Positions 7,121 through 16,410 of a DNA stretch of 30,723 nucleotides are shown piece by piece. The position numbers and the translations under genes were made by a program. Source of the DNA: Chara braunii (taxonomy: Eukaryota; Streptophyta; Charophyceae; Charales; Characeae); contig BFEA01000868.1 of assembly GCA_003427395.1 (NCBI GenBank), forward strand, positions 352,931 through 383,653, given 5' to 3'. Under the pieces are notes generated by a model. The model was given only the letters and a program-made list of their open reading frames with translations. It did no database searches and had not been told where the DNA came from. Position 1 is the stretch's first letter; each line of letters starts with the position of its first letter.

Positions 7121-9039
7121 AATGAAGCAGCCGCATGGAAACCTAGTACCTGTGTGGCGGGAAGTGCGTTGTGCATTTGATCGATAGAAGTAATGTCGAG
7201 CAGGCCGCCGCACTAGGCACTGGAAGATCGAGGAAGGAAAAAGACGAATGTCCAGCTAGAAGGTTTGCAAAGGGAAGTACGGAGGGGGAATGAAATAGGA
7301 CATAGTTCTGTGCTAGGGGCACTTACAGTGAAGAAAGGGCGAAAGTGACGATGGACGAGAATTGAGCGGAGTAGAAACGTCATGGCCATTCCGATTCTTA
7401 ACGGAAATGGTCAAAATAAAAATTGTTTTCAGGGTTTTAACCCCGGATGAATCCGAATTCGACATTAGTTTTAGGAGAGAGTCAGTAGAATAAGAGATAT
7501 TAGAGGAAACGGTGCGAGGAGATGGCGAACATATGGATATGGCAGGACAATATTTCTTTCGTTTAGTGTGCTCGATTCCCAACAGCAATGAGAGATTTAA
7601 AGTAGTGGGCATAGGTTCTTTGGTTGGGCAAATCCATTGGTAAAGTTAGTCTTCAAGGACCGATTAGCAGGATAAGAGTTAGTGGAATAACGAAGTGTGC
7701 GAGAGAGAGGGAGAAGGAAGAGCGAGAGTTGAGAGTGTGTACCTCGATCATTCCTTTATGAAATAAAGCGAGGAGAGGAGCGAAGTGGGGGTTTCAAGGC
7801 ATTGTGAGGCGAATGAACGTGGTGGATTTTGATTCGGTGTAAGCAATCCGACCGAGAAAGACAGAAAGAGTTGCGCCCAGGAGTAAAAGCTTAAGTCACT
7901 ATAAATGCATAATGGACCTTCCCATGCATTAAGGGAAGATTCATTTTTTTCATTTGTGCATTTTTGTCGATGACTTCAGTACGGTCTCCTCATGCTCACT
8001 GTTATGGTCATGGTTAACGTGGTGTTAACCACCGTTGTCATGAAGTCCACGTCGCGACTTGGCTTTCATGATTCCGATCGTCGTTATGATGACTCGTCGT
8101 CATTCCATCAAAATTGTAATCCTGTTAGTCGATCGTTTTGCCTACTATCTATACACAGCTCACCATCTCGATGACATCGCTCGTCGCCCCGATCTGAATG
8201 TATTTACCCGTGCCATGACGGGAGATATGTTCTTGTCTTCATACGTTTTCGTGCTGAGAGAAGAGGTACGTTTAGCTAAGAAGTGAGGACCGAGGTGTGT
8301 GATTCCAGTTAATGTATCTTTTCGTGCTCTAGCGGAAGATACATTCCAAATTTTTTATCATCTTATTGATAGAAGTAGCCTCTCACTAACCCTCTGCGCA
8401 CAAGGTTAGAAAAAAAAACAGTATATATTTCATGAAGCTAGTGGGCGATTTATTCTGATTCTGATCATTCTATTGCTAGAACGAGCGTGAAGCCAAAGTG
8501 CGAGGTTGAAGATTCATCTGCCAGCCGTGTGCCGCCCATCCAGTGGGATGGAGTAGCGAGGAGCAAGCCGCGAAGGTCGGAGATTTAGTTGTTGGCTGGA
8601 GCAATGCCCTCCCACTTAACGAACTAGCTGCGGGCGAACGACGAGGTAGAAGTTTACCTGAATATCGATGAGTTGCTCAACAGGTCGCACGAAGTAGTTG
8701 GAGACAAGCAGCGAGATTACAGGCCTAACTGCTGACCGGTGGGTCGCCGATTCCATCAGCCGAGGCGGCAAGGAGACTAGTCACAGGGTGAAGGTTTGTC
8801 TGTCAGTCGTGCGTTGCCCATCTAACCACCATCAATAAAGTGAGGCTAGTTGTTGAAGTTGTCAGTCTAACTGATTGACCAGTGCACAGTGCTTCATACT
8901 CGGTAAAAAGGCGTGAGTTCAGCCATAGGCTGGATGCTTGTCAGGGCTTGGTGAAGACTACACATTCAAAATTTGTGCATACTCCGCCGCTACGTTGCCA
9001 CCAAAATCACGTCGTCGTCCGCTGCGGTATGAGAAAGGA
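7121..9039 (+). other. Central part of the LSU-like block; weak similarity only
   Basis: About 1.9 kb separates segment C from the domain V/VI segment, close to the spacing in a real LSU rRNA. I could not place domains III-V convincingly, and the near-invariant peptidyl-transferase sequence is not obvious. A diverged direct repeat lies at 8504-8543 and 8787-8826 (GnnGCCCATC core). The short frame at 8059-8286 has no domain and would lie inside the rRNA. Confidence 0.35.
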
Positions 9040-9330
9040 AATGAGTTTTTTGAGAAGGACGGGGGGGGAGGTTCTTACAACAATTGGAGGTCAGTAGGAA
9101 ATCAGTGTTTGGCAATTTGACTTTAGTATTGACCAAACTGTTGTTGCATTCTGACCATCATTGTGGGGCTCTCAGGCGCATGAAGATAAGAAGACCCTCT
9201 CCTGAGAGTTGAGTTTATCCCCCTCCTATATCTTGAAAGTCTGAAACCCCTCATCTCCTGCCCTTCTTAATGTAAGTTTAATCCTGTTACGAGAGGAAGA
9301 CGGCAGGCGGGATTGCAACCCGTAGGACGG
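9040..9330 (+). rRNA. LSU rRNA-like domain V/VI segment
   Basis: In order on the plus strand: TTTTTTGAGAAGG (compare TTTTTGATCCTTCG), GACCAAACTGTTG (compare CACCAAGTGTTGG), AGACCCTCTCCTGAGAG then TTGAGTTTATCCCCC (compare AGACCGTCGTGAGACAGG then TTAGTTTTACCC), and TTACGAGAGGAA at 9287-9298, the sarcin-ricin loop core. The base normally forming the bulged G of that loop appears to be T here, which would be unusual in a working ribosome. Order and spacing match LSU rRNA. Confidence 0.5.
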
Positions 9331-9660
9331 CATCAAGACTTTGTGGAGAGTCTGCCCACCGATTGCGGGAACTCTGTCGAGACTCGGGAGAAGTTCTGGA
9401 GGCAGGGAACTGAGACGTAACCCCCAGTTATAAACCGTATCTGTACTTCTTGCTATGGTTGACGAAGTATATGGTGTGCATCCCTGCTTTGACTTTATGT
9501 TTGACTTTCATGACATAAACCATACTTAATAAAGCAATGTTTGTGCAGTTTCAGTTTCAGATTTGTTGTTTGACTGAAAAAAGATTGTGAAAAGAGGTCG
9601 CATCTGGGGGAAAGGTGTGAGGAAGGTTGTATTGCTTGTGTTTGACTGAGTCAACCAAAG
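9331..9660 (+). other. Expected LSU 3' end and start of spacer
   Basis: By spacing from the sarcin-ricin-like core, the LSU 3' end should fall near 9600-9640. Sequence similarity is not visible here. The hairpin array starts immediately afterwards, which is consistent with a spacer. Confidence 0.3.
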
Positions 9661-9662
9661 GC

Positions 9663-10385
9663 TGAGAGAGTCTCCATAAGATTGGAGGGCCCAGTGCTAT
9701 GTTTATTTTCGATTGCCTGGATAATAAGACAGGTTCCCATAAGATTGGGTGATTTGGTTGCTTTGACTCGTGAGGGCTGCCCCTGTTTGACTTTCAGGGA
9801 CCAAACATTTTTCCATAAGATTGAATGGCTTGGTTGCTCTATTATTTCTTTCGGTTTTCTTGTGTCTATTGGTTTCTGAAAGAGAGTTGAGCATATTTCA
9901 TAAGATTGGATGACTCTGACTCTTTCTTGTTTTATTCTGAGGGGAATTCAGGCAAAGGACTGGACAGGTTCCCATAAGAATGGGTGGTCTGGTCTAGAGC
10001 CATACACATGTTGTAACCAAAGGGACAAACTTGTTTATATTTTTATACTATTTTATTTATGAACAGGCCAGTCGGACATTTTTCAATAAGATTGGATGGT
10101 CTGACTATAGTTTATCACCAACTGAAGAGAGTGTGAATTTAGAATGAACTTGTGGTAAGAAGGGTACGGTTGAACCTTAATCTAAGATGATCGGTTCCGT
10201 CATATGTTACCTGAAAAGACTAAGTGCAGATAATTATATATAACTTGGATACTTAAACAGTTCAAGGCGACTCGGTTGGACAACCTGGTCATATGCCCAA
10301 GGAAGAAAAAAAATGTAGTGCTCGGTGTTTTTGTATAGTCAATGGTTTAGCTAGACATGTTTCCATAAGATTGGATGGTTTAACT
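9663..10385 (+). repeat. Array of seven related hairpins with TAAGAT loops
   Basis: Loops TAAGAT (once TAAGAA) lie at 9677, 9740, 9817, 9901, 9975, 10087 and 10366. The inner 4-5 bp stem varies but mostly stays paired: CTCCA/TGGAG, CCCA/TGGG (twice), TCCA/TGGA, TTCA/TGGA. In five copies (2, 3, 5, 6, 7) a second 8-bp stem follows the same geometry (8 nt, 5 nt, 4-bp stem, 6-nt loop, 2 nt, 8 nt). Examples are GACTGGAC/GTCTGGTC, AGTCGGAC/GTCTGACT and GACCAAAC/GCTTGGTT, with G-T pairs allowed. Copy 4 has a different, longer outer stem (GAAAGAG/CTCTTTC); copy 1 has none. Intervening sequence is not conserved. This is a structured repeat family of unknown function, just after the LSU-like block. Confidence 0.8.
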
Positions 10386-10519
10386 TTATGTCTTATGTAA
10401 GCTGGGTATGAGGGATAAATCATTGAAAGACTACGAACTATTGTTTGACAAGATAGACTTTGAGGCTGGTGAGAGTACTTACCTTTGTGGTTTGGCCTTG
10501 CATATGGTTAAGTGAGATC

Positions 10520-10553
10520 ACTACCTAGTTTAAGTTTCAGTTTGATAGGTAGT
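10520..10553. repeat. 8-bp perfect hairpin
   Basis: ACTACCTA (10520-10527) and TAGGTAGT (10546-10553) flank an 18-nt loop. It does not belong to the TAAGAT family. Confidence 0.7.
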
Positions 10554-10671
10554 AGCTTTAGATGCTCGCCATCTGTTAGAGCCATATAAGTTAGTTTAAA
10601 TTTTTGCATTTTCTGAGCTAATTTTTTTTTAACTTAGGTCAATTCTCGCATCTTATGAAATTTTTGTTATA

Positions 10672-11290
10672 CTTGGTCTTGTATAAATCTTGGTAAGCTA
10701 CTTTATCTATTGGAAGCGCTGTTGAAATTTCTACATAACCAATGAGTTAGTCAAATTTTGACTTTTCAAAGTTCAGCTTGTCTAAATTTTATATATGGCT
10801 TCATAAAAATATGAAAAGTTTTTTTTTCTAAAGGGAGTGTTGCCCAAAGTTTTGCTAATTAAGAGAGTTGGACAAAATAAAACTTTGGGGAGTCAAAGTT
10901 ATTTGAAATTATTTCTAGATTTTTGACTTAGTTTTATATAAATTAAAAAAAACTACTTTCTCTACGAGAAGTGTTGTCGAAATTTTTACAAATCTAAGGA
11001 GTTGGTTAAATTTTATCTTGACTAAACTCAAGTTTTACTTTGAGTTCGTATCTGACTTAGTATAAATCTGAGAAGTTTACTTTTCTAAAGGAGAAGCTGC
11101 CCAAATTTTTACTAAATCAGGAAGTTTGATAAAATTTGACTTTCCAAAGTTAAATATTATTTTAGTTTTTATGTTTAGGCTAAGTATAAATTCTGAAAAG
11201 ACACTTTTCTTACAGGAAGCGCTGCCGAAATTTTCTTGGTTTCGAGGAGATAAATTATATTTTGGCAGATGACGATACTGACAATCCACT
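10672..11290. repeat. Diverged tandem repeat, about five units of 125 bp
   Basis: AT-rich units share a core like GGAAGCGCTGYYGAAATTT near 10712, 10833, 10966, 11091 and 11215 (spacing 121-133). Each is preceded by a variant of GACTTAGTATAAATCT and a run of T. Several contain TTTGACTTTYCAAAGTT. The units are old and heavily diverged. Position downstream of the LSU-like block suggests spacer subrepeats, but this is inference. Confidence 0.75.
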
Positions 11291-12096
11291 CTGTGTGGGG
11301 GAAATTCTGCCAAAGGTCTACCTCTTCTTTGAACACTGACTTAGGGGTAGACTTGGACTTAGTTGGCAGATAGTTTTGAGTAAGAATGTGTTATTGAGAT
11401 TCATTCTCCATACACTGATGATTTAACTTAGGGTTTGACCTGTCTTATGATACAGACCCTCTTTGGATGTTTGATTTAGGATTTGGGTTAGGTTCAACTT
11501 GATCCCACGAAGATCATCATCTGTTATCACTGATAACAGGTCGGTTGTCGATTCGTCGGTTTACGACTCAACTCCAATCCACTCTCGTTACCCAACCTAA
11601 AGGTTGTAGCCCTGATGATTTTATTGTTCTATTTAAGTTTTCACCCGAATTTTTATTGAATGGCCATTTAACAAAGGTACTGAGTATTTATTTTGGAAGG
11701 TTGGACAAAGGTTGAAACTTGTATCACTAATGCAAGGAGTAGGAGTATAGAGAATGGTTGAAGTTGACCCCATGCAGTGCGTTGGCCATTTTGGTCGAAT
11801 CTTTGATGTGACTGAAAGTATGTTCGTGGTTCAAACTTTGAATTTGACTATCTGTGATCACATACGTATATATGGCTGAGAGGAGTCCCACTGTGACTGT
11901 AAGAAGTGATCATCACATATTTATAACCCTTTATTTGACTTTATATATATATATATATATACATACGTACATATTGAGTGTTTGCGCGACCTATTGTGAC
12001 CGTGTGCAAGGGTTAAACGGATTAAAGTTGAGAGATAAGAGAGATCCCATTTTATCCTTTTCTTTTTATAGTTTTTATAGTTGGACGTTGTAGTCC
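11291..12096. other. AT-rich stretch, no gene; perfect hairpin at 11521-11539
   Basis: CTGTTATC ACT GATAACAG (11521-11539) is a perfect 8-bp hairpin with a 3-nt loop. A (TA)n run lies at 11942-11960. Short open frames have no domain. Confidence 0.5.
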
Positions 12097-12492
12097 GTGA
12101 CAATCGTCAAAGTCAAACTCTTTGAGTTTTCTCCAGGCCCTGGATGATGGAGTTGGTCTCTATGGCAATAAGAGACGATTGTCACCACAGGTATGAACCT
12201 GTGTACTACCCACTCTCCGCAGGGTGCAGAAGAGGGTGTGGTTCTCAACCGCACTTGGCGGTTGACTAGCGTCGAGAGATCAACCCCTCAAGGCGTGTGT
12301 CAACCGATACTTGAGTGTCGAACGCGACACTCGAGATTATCGAGGACCGCGTGATTATGGGTACTACATAGTACACCATCAATGAGACAGGTTGTGTATG
12401 CATGCACTGCTATTCGATATGAGAAGGTCTTGCATCCGTGCAATTTTATACTAAGCCTCGCGAGTGTCGCCTACCTGATTTCCGCGTCGGAA
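12097..12492 (+). other. Dense cluster of hairpins; candidate structured RNA
   Basis: GTGACAATCGTC (12097-12108) pairs perfectly with GACGATTGTCAC (12174-12185) and encloses two small hairpins (AAACTC/GAGTTT, TCCAGG/CCTGGA). Then follow CACAGGT/ACCTGTG (12186-12203), TCAACCGC/GCGGTTGA (12245-12265), CTTGAGTGTCG/CGACACTCGAG (12310-12335, one G-T pair, loop AACG), GTACTA/TAGTAC (12361-12374) and TTCCG/CGGAA (12480-12492). Such a density of near-perfect stems fits a structured RNA. I cannot assign it to a known RNA family; a loose likeness to an SSU rRNA 3' domain is not enough for a call. Strand is tentative. Confidence 0.5.
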
Positions 12493-12844
12493 GGTTATGA
12501 GATGACTACTGAGACTAGGATTGTTTGAGTTGTTTTGTGTTGTGTTGTTCTGTGTGTGGTGTTTTATTTTTACGTCTTAAGTGTGGTGTAATGCGTGGTG
12601 AGTGGGATGCGTCCTAGTCGACCGACAACGAGTCTCGCTTGGGACTTCAGCCCCCCAGTGCGTCGGTTAGTGTGCGGGTCCGATCTATGAATCCTCCTCG
12701 GTGGCGGACAAGTGCGGCCAAGTTCGCGACCCCGCGGTCGCGCGACTTCGCGAACGCGTCCGCGCGTCCGCGCGACTTCGCGGACGCGTGGCGGCCGGTG
12801 GGGAGGGGGGGTTGAGGATTTGGGAAGCGCCATGGGGCGGCGCA
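12493..12844. other. Gap-flanking region, ending in a GC-rich palindromic tract
   Basis: From about 12715 the sequence is a dense set of CG-rich palindromes (CGCGACC/GGTCGCG, GACTTCGCG twice, CGGACGCGTGG). Similar CGCGGACGCGTCC sequence reappears beyond the gap near 14118. Frames crossing into the gap are artefacts of the N run. Confidence 0.6.
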
Positions 12845-13645
12845 NNNNNNNNNNNNNNNNNNNNNNNNNNNNNNNNNNNNNNNNNNNNNNNNNNNNNNNN
12901 NNNNNNNNNNNNNNNNNNNNNNNNNNNNNNNNNNNNNNNNNNNNNNNNNNNNNNNNNNNNNNNNNNNNNNNNNNNNNNNNNNNNNNNNNNNNNNNNNNNN
13001 NNNNNNNNNNNNNNNNNNNNNNNNNNNNNNNNNNNNNNNNNNNNNNNNNNNNNNNNNNNNNNNNNNNNNNNNNNNNNNNNNNNNNNNNNNNNNNNNNNNN
13101 NNNNNNNNNNNNNNNNNNNNNNNNNNNNNNNNNNNNNNNNNNNNNNNNNNNNNNNNNNNNNNNNNNNNNNNNNNNNNNNNNNNNNNNNNNNNNNNNNNNN
13201 NNNNNNNNNNNNNNNNNNNNNNNNNNNNNNNNNNNNNNNNNNNNNNNNNNNNNNNNNNNNNNNNNNNNNNNNNNNNNNNNNNNNNNNNNNNNNNNNNNNN
13301 NNNNNNNNNNNNNNNNNNNNNNNNNNNNNNNNNNNNNNNNNNNNNNNNNNNNNNNNNNNNNNNNNNNNNNNNNNNNNNNNNNNNNNNNNNNNNNNNNNNN
13401 NNNNNNNNNNNNNNNNNNNNNNNNNNNNNNNNNNNNNNNNNNNNNNNNNNNNNNNNNNNNNNNNNNNNNNNNNNNNNNNNNNNNNNNNNNNNNNNNNNNN
13501 NNNNNNNNNNNNNNNNNNNNNNNNNNNNNNNNNNNNNNNNNNNNNNNNNNNNNNNNNNNNNNNNNNNNNNNNNNNNNNNNNNNNNNNNNNNNNNNNNNNN
13601 NNNNNNNNNNNNNNNNNNNNNNNNNNNNNNNNNNNNNNNNNNNNN
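12845..13645. other. Assembly gap (801 N)
   Basis: An uninterrupted run of N, flanked by GC-rich palindromic sequence on the left and a CA microsatellite on the right, both typical assembly breakers. Its true length may differ from the N count. Confidence 0.99.
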
Positions 13646-13703
13646 ACACACACACACATTCAAACACACACACACATTCAAACACACACACACACACACA
13701 CAC
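13646..13703. repeat. (CA)n microsatellite with ATTCAAA interruptions
   Basis: CA repeats broken twice by ATTCAAA, beginning directly at the gap edge. Confidence 0.95.
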
Positions 13704-13885
13704 GTTCACACACAAATATTAAAGGCCCCGGAAAAATATATATGTATACATTTTTTTCCATTCCTTAAAAAAGAAGAATACAAAGAACTGCCAACCAAAA
13801 ATCTCTCCCCCCCCCAATTTTTTTTTATTTTGTTTTTTGAATTTCTCGTCTCCACCTTTTCTATTTTTTATTTTTTATAATTCTA

Positions 13886-13952
13886 AAAACTTATCTTTTT
13901 TCCAAAAAAAAAAAAAAAGAAAACTTATCTTTTTTCCAAAAAAAAAAAAAAA
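13886..13952. repeat. 34-bp tandem duplication with poly(A)
   Basis: AACTTATCTTTTTTCC followed by 15 A occurs twice in direct repeat, immediately left of the palindrome at 13953. It is preceded by C- and T-homopolymers (13806-13840). Confidence 0.85.
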
Positions 13953-15192
13953 GGGTTGTAGGGATTAAAAATCCCTACAACCCCATATATATATATATAT
14001 AAATATTTTACCCATTATTTAATTCAGGAAAAATATGGTAAATTCACGTCCGTGGCGTGGACCAGGTCGGTCGCGGACGCGGCTGTAAATACGGCCGCCA
14101 TCCGAGCTGGACCCCGCGGACGCGTCCGTGGGTGTTTCATAGGGTCCGATAGAGGCGTGGGACCACGCGTACCCCCTATGCTACGATGAACAAGAAGATA
14201 AGCGCCCGATTAACACATAGAACCACAACTCTGATACCAAATTGCAAGGAAGATGAGCGATAGTGAACTTCAGAAATCAAACAGCATCATACACATGATA
14301 CCAGATAGTTGTGACCTCGAACCAATAGCAGAATTGCATCATGAGATTCACCAAATAAGAACACAACAAAAACTCATAATTGGCAATGCTGGAATAGTCT
14401 CATCATCATCAACAAAGAACCAATGTCGATATCCTATCTAGCGCTCGGCGCCCAGACTACAAATGGCAGATCCTATCTAGCCTAGACTACAATGTTGCTG
14501 ATGACGTCAACAACTCCCCGAAGTATGAGCAGATCTTGGACAATGCCACACACTTCAAGCACCAGGTATGTCTCTTGTATCACTCACAACCTCGTTCCCC
14601 AACTCACAGAAGCCACTTGCACCCAAGGACCACCATGCGCCCCATCTAGCATACAGCAGCGCAGCTCAGCTATGGCTGCCTGCTCCTTCCAGCTCGCCCG
14701 TGAGCGCATGAGCCTGACAGGCGGTAGCGCAACAGCGCTTGCGCACAAAGCATCCAGTGTCCGAATGCCCAATCCGTAGGCTGACCCTTTCCTAAATGGA
14801 AGTGGCCAGCCTGCTTGCTTGCAACTTGGCTGTGCTGATTCCCTGCCCAGAAGCTTCCGGTAGGCCCAGGGAGGCTGAGCCTCAGACCAAACGAATCAGG
14901 CCTAGGGCCACCGACGTTACCCGTGCCCAATTGCCCGCTGTCTGAGTAGGGCCTATGCTGCGTATCTCGCCCAAGGCCTGACTTATATACAGTCGGTAAA
15001 GGAGGCCAGGGCCTGGGCGCCTTCAACCAACTGGCGCTGCGCAACTGCCTGAATTTTCCCCAATTGCGAAGTAGTAAAAAACAATAGGCCTCTTGTCGTC
15101 TGTCAGGCCCGCCTTCACTTAGGGCGATCGACCTGTTGCAAATAGGGGGCCGATAAGGCTTACCGAGGCCTGTGCCTCGCCAATAAGTGATA

Positions 15193-15249
<57 letters not shown>

Positions 15250-15280
15250 GGTTGTAGGGTTTTGAAAAACCTATAACCCC
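13953..15280. mobile_element. Possible foldback/TIR element, 1.33 kb
   Basis: The left end is a palindrome (13953-13983: GGGTTGTAGGGATT, AAA, AATCCCTACAACCC) followed by (AT)n (13985-14001). The right end is (AT)n (15190-15247) followed by the related palindrome 15248-15280 (GGGGTTGTAGGG ... CCTATAACCCC). Read inward, both ends give palindrome then AT tract, so the ends are inverted copies. No transposase is visible inside. Alternatively these are two independent hairpin/AT microsatellite loci. No clear target duplication was found. Confidence 0.4.
14030..15189. other. Interior without recognisable gene; possible LTR-type primer site
   Basis: 14050-14170 is GC-rich with palindromes (GGACGCGTCC; GCGTGG GA CCACGC). 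On the minus strand at 14229-14239, TGGTATCAGAG equals the first 11 bases of the plant initiator-tRNA-Met primer binding site, and a CA lies just upstream of it (minus sense). No gag or pol is adjacent on the minus strand, so a truncated LTR element is only a suggestion. The frames at 14250-15044 show no domain. Confidence 0.3.
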
Positions 15281-15281
15281 A

Positions 15282-15325
15282 TTTTTTTGGGGAGCAACAC
15301 CTGCTGGAAACCAGGTCCAGCGTCC
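15282..15325 (-). repeat. LINE 3'-UTR fragment
   Basis: GGGGAGCAACACCTGCTGG and the next 18 bases match the outer LINE 3' UTR at about 18196-18232 with few changes, and match 29765 more weakly. The similarity stops after about 40 bp. No poly(A) tail or ORF accompanies it. Confidence 0.5.
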
Positions 15326-16190
15326 CTTAACATTTTAGGAAGGGGTAGTTTGTAAACAAACAGGAGTTATGTTACCGTGCCACATGTCCATCCTACTATA
15401 AACTTGAGTGATCACCTGAGTCGACACGAAGGCACACATCATTAATCTGATGAGCAGCTTTGATTGCCCTCAACCAAGGGGATTAACTGGCCATCGCAGT
15501 CTAATGTCATATCCCTAGTCTGAATCCCTCATCATCTACAAAGTCACTCTTGCAGCACCCGGGGAGGAGAGGCATTCAGAATAGGGGGCGAGAAAGTAAA
15601 TTATAGCAAAACCTTGGACAAAGTCCGATTCCACCATTGCACTCTATTATGTAAGGTTACCTGCACCATATCCCCCTCACGATGCTCATAATCAACGAAT
15701 CCACTCAAGGGGGGAGGCACAATTTACAAAGATTAATAGCCATATGCTAACCTAATTAATCGCAGGCGTGTGCAAACAGAAAAAGTCAAAAACGTGGCAG
15801 TGCACTTATCAATCACACAGGCGGCCTCGATGCCAATTGTCACTTTTCCGCCTGCCCCGTCAATCAATTATACAAGCAGCCCCAATGCCACCTCAGTGCA
15901 CTGCCCGCCTTGACACGTGGTCGAATCCTAAAATGCGGTGAAATCCACCACTCACTTGCAACCCTGTGCATCCAGCTATCTAGCTGTCACTATCCCATCC
16001 CCTCATGCCACCATCCCACTCCTCACACCCGCACCCAGCCTTCCTGTTTACAAATCAACCCAATCATCCTCACCACTCGCCCATCCCCCCAATCTACAGC
16101 CAAAGAACACGAGAAGAGATCCAAGAGGAGGGGAAGGGGGGAGGGGGGAAGAGATTGCCCAATTGAACTTACCACCTCGTGAGCGGTGTC
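15326..16190. other. No recognisable feature
   Basis: Mixed-composition sequence with short frames only. No RNA gene, repeat or coding block could be supported. Confidence 0.5.
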
Positions 16191-16191
16191 A

Positions 16192-16368
16192 TTTTTGTTG
16201 TCGTTAATGTTGTTGTTGTTGTTATCGTTATTGTTGTTGTAGTAGTTATTATTACTCCCTAGCGCGCTTAAGCACAAAATCCCTCCTTCCTTTCCACCGT
16301 CGCGGGCCATCTTATAATTGTTGATGTCGCCGATGTTGTGAACACCTTTGTTGTTGTTACAGTTGTCG

Positions 16369-16402
<34 letters not shown>

Positions 16403-16410
16403 GAGCAGAG
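16192..16410. repeat. (TTG/GTT)n trinucleotide repeats
   Basis: Interrupted TTG/GTT runs at about 16195-16245 and a long run at 16347-16400. They keep frames open on both strands (poly-Asn or poly-Thr on minus, poly-Val on plus), which explains the apparent reading frames at 16023-16640. Confidence 0.9.

Noticed and set aside
8059-8286. 75-residue protein with plausible composition
   Set aside because: Isolated, no recognisable domain, and it lies inside the LSU-like block.
9677-10371. tRNA genes or mitochondrial hairpin elements
   Set aside because: The hairpins lack cloverleaf arms, and there is no organellar gene around them.
12097-12492. SSU rRNA 3' domain
   Set aside because: A GGCAATAAGAG stretch and hairpin order are loosely reminiscent, but the near-universal decoding-site sequence is absent; kept as an unassigned structured region.
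12570-13768. Long open frames over the gap
   Set aside because: They consist mostly of N; the coding parts are CA repeats and CG palindromes.
14229-14239. Complete LTR retrotransposon
   Set aside because: Only an 11-base primer-site match; no LTR pair, gag or pol is adjacent.
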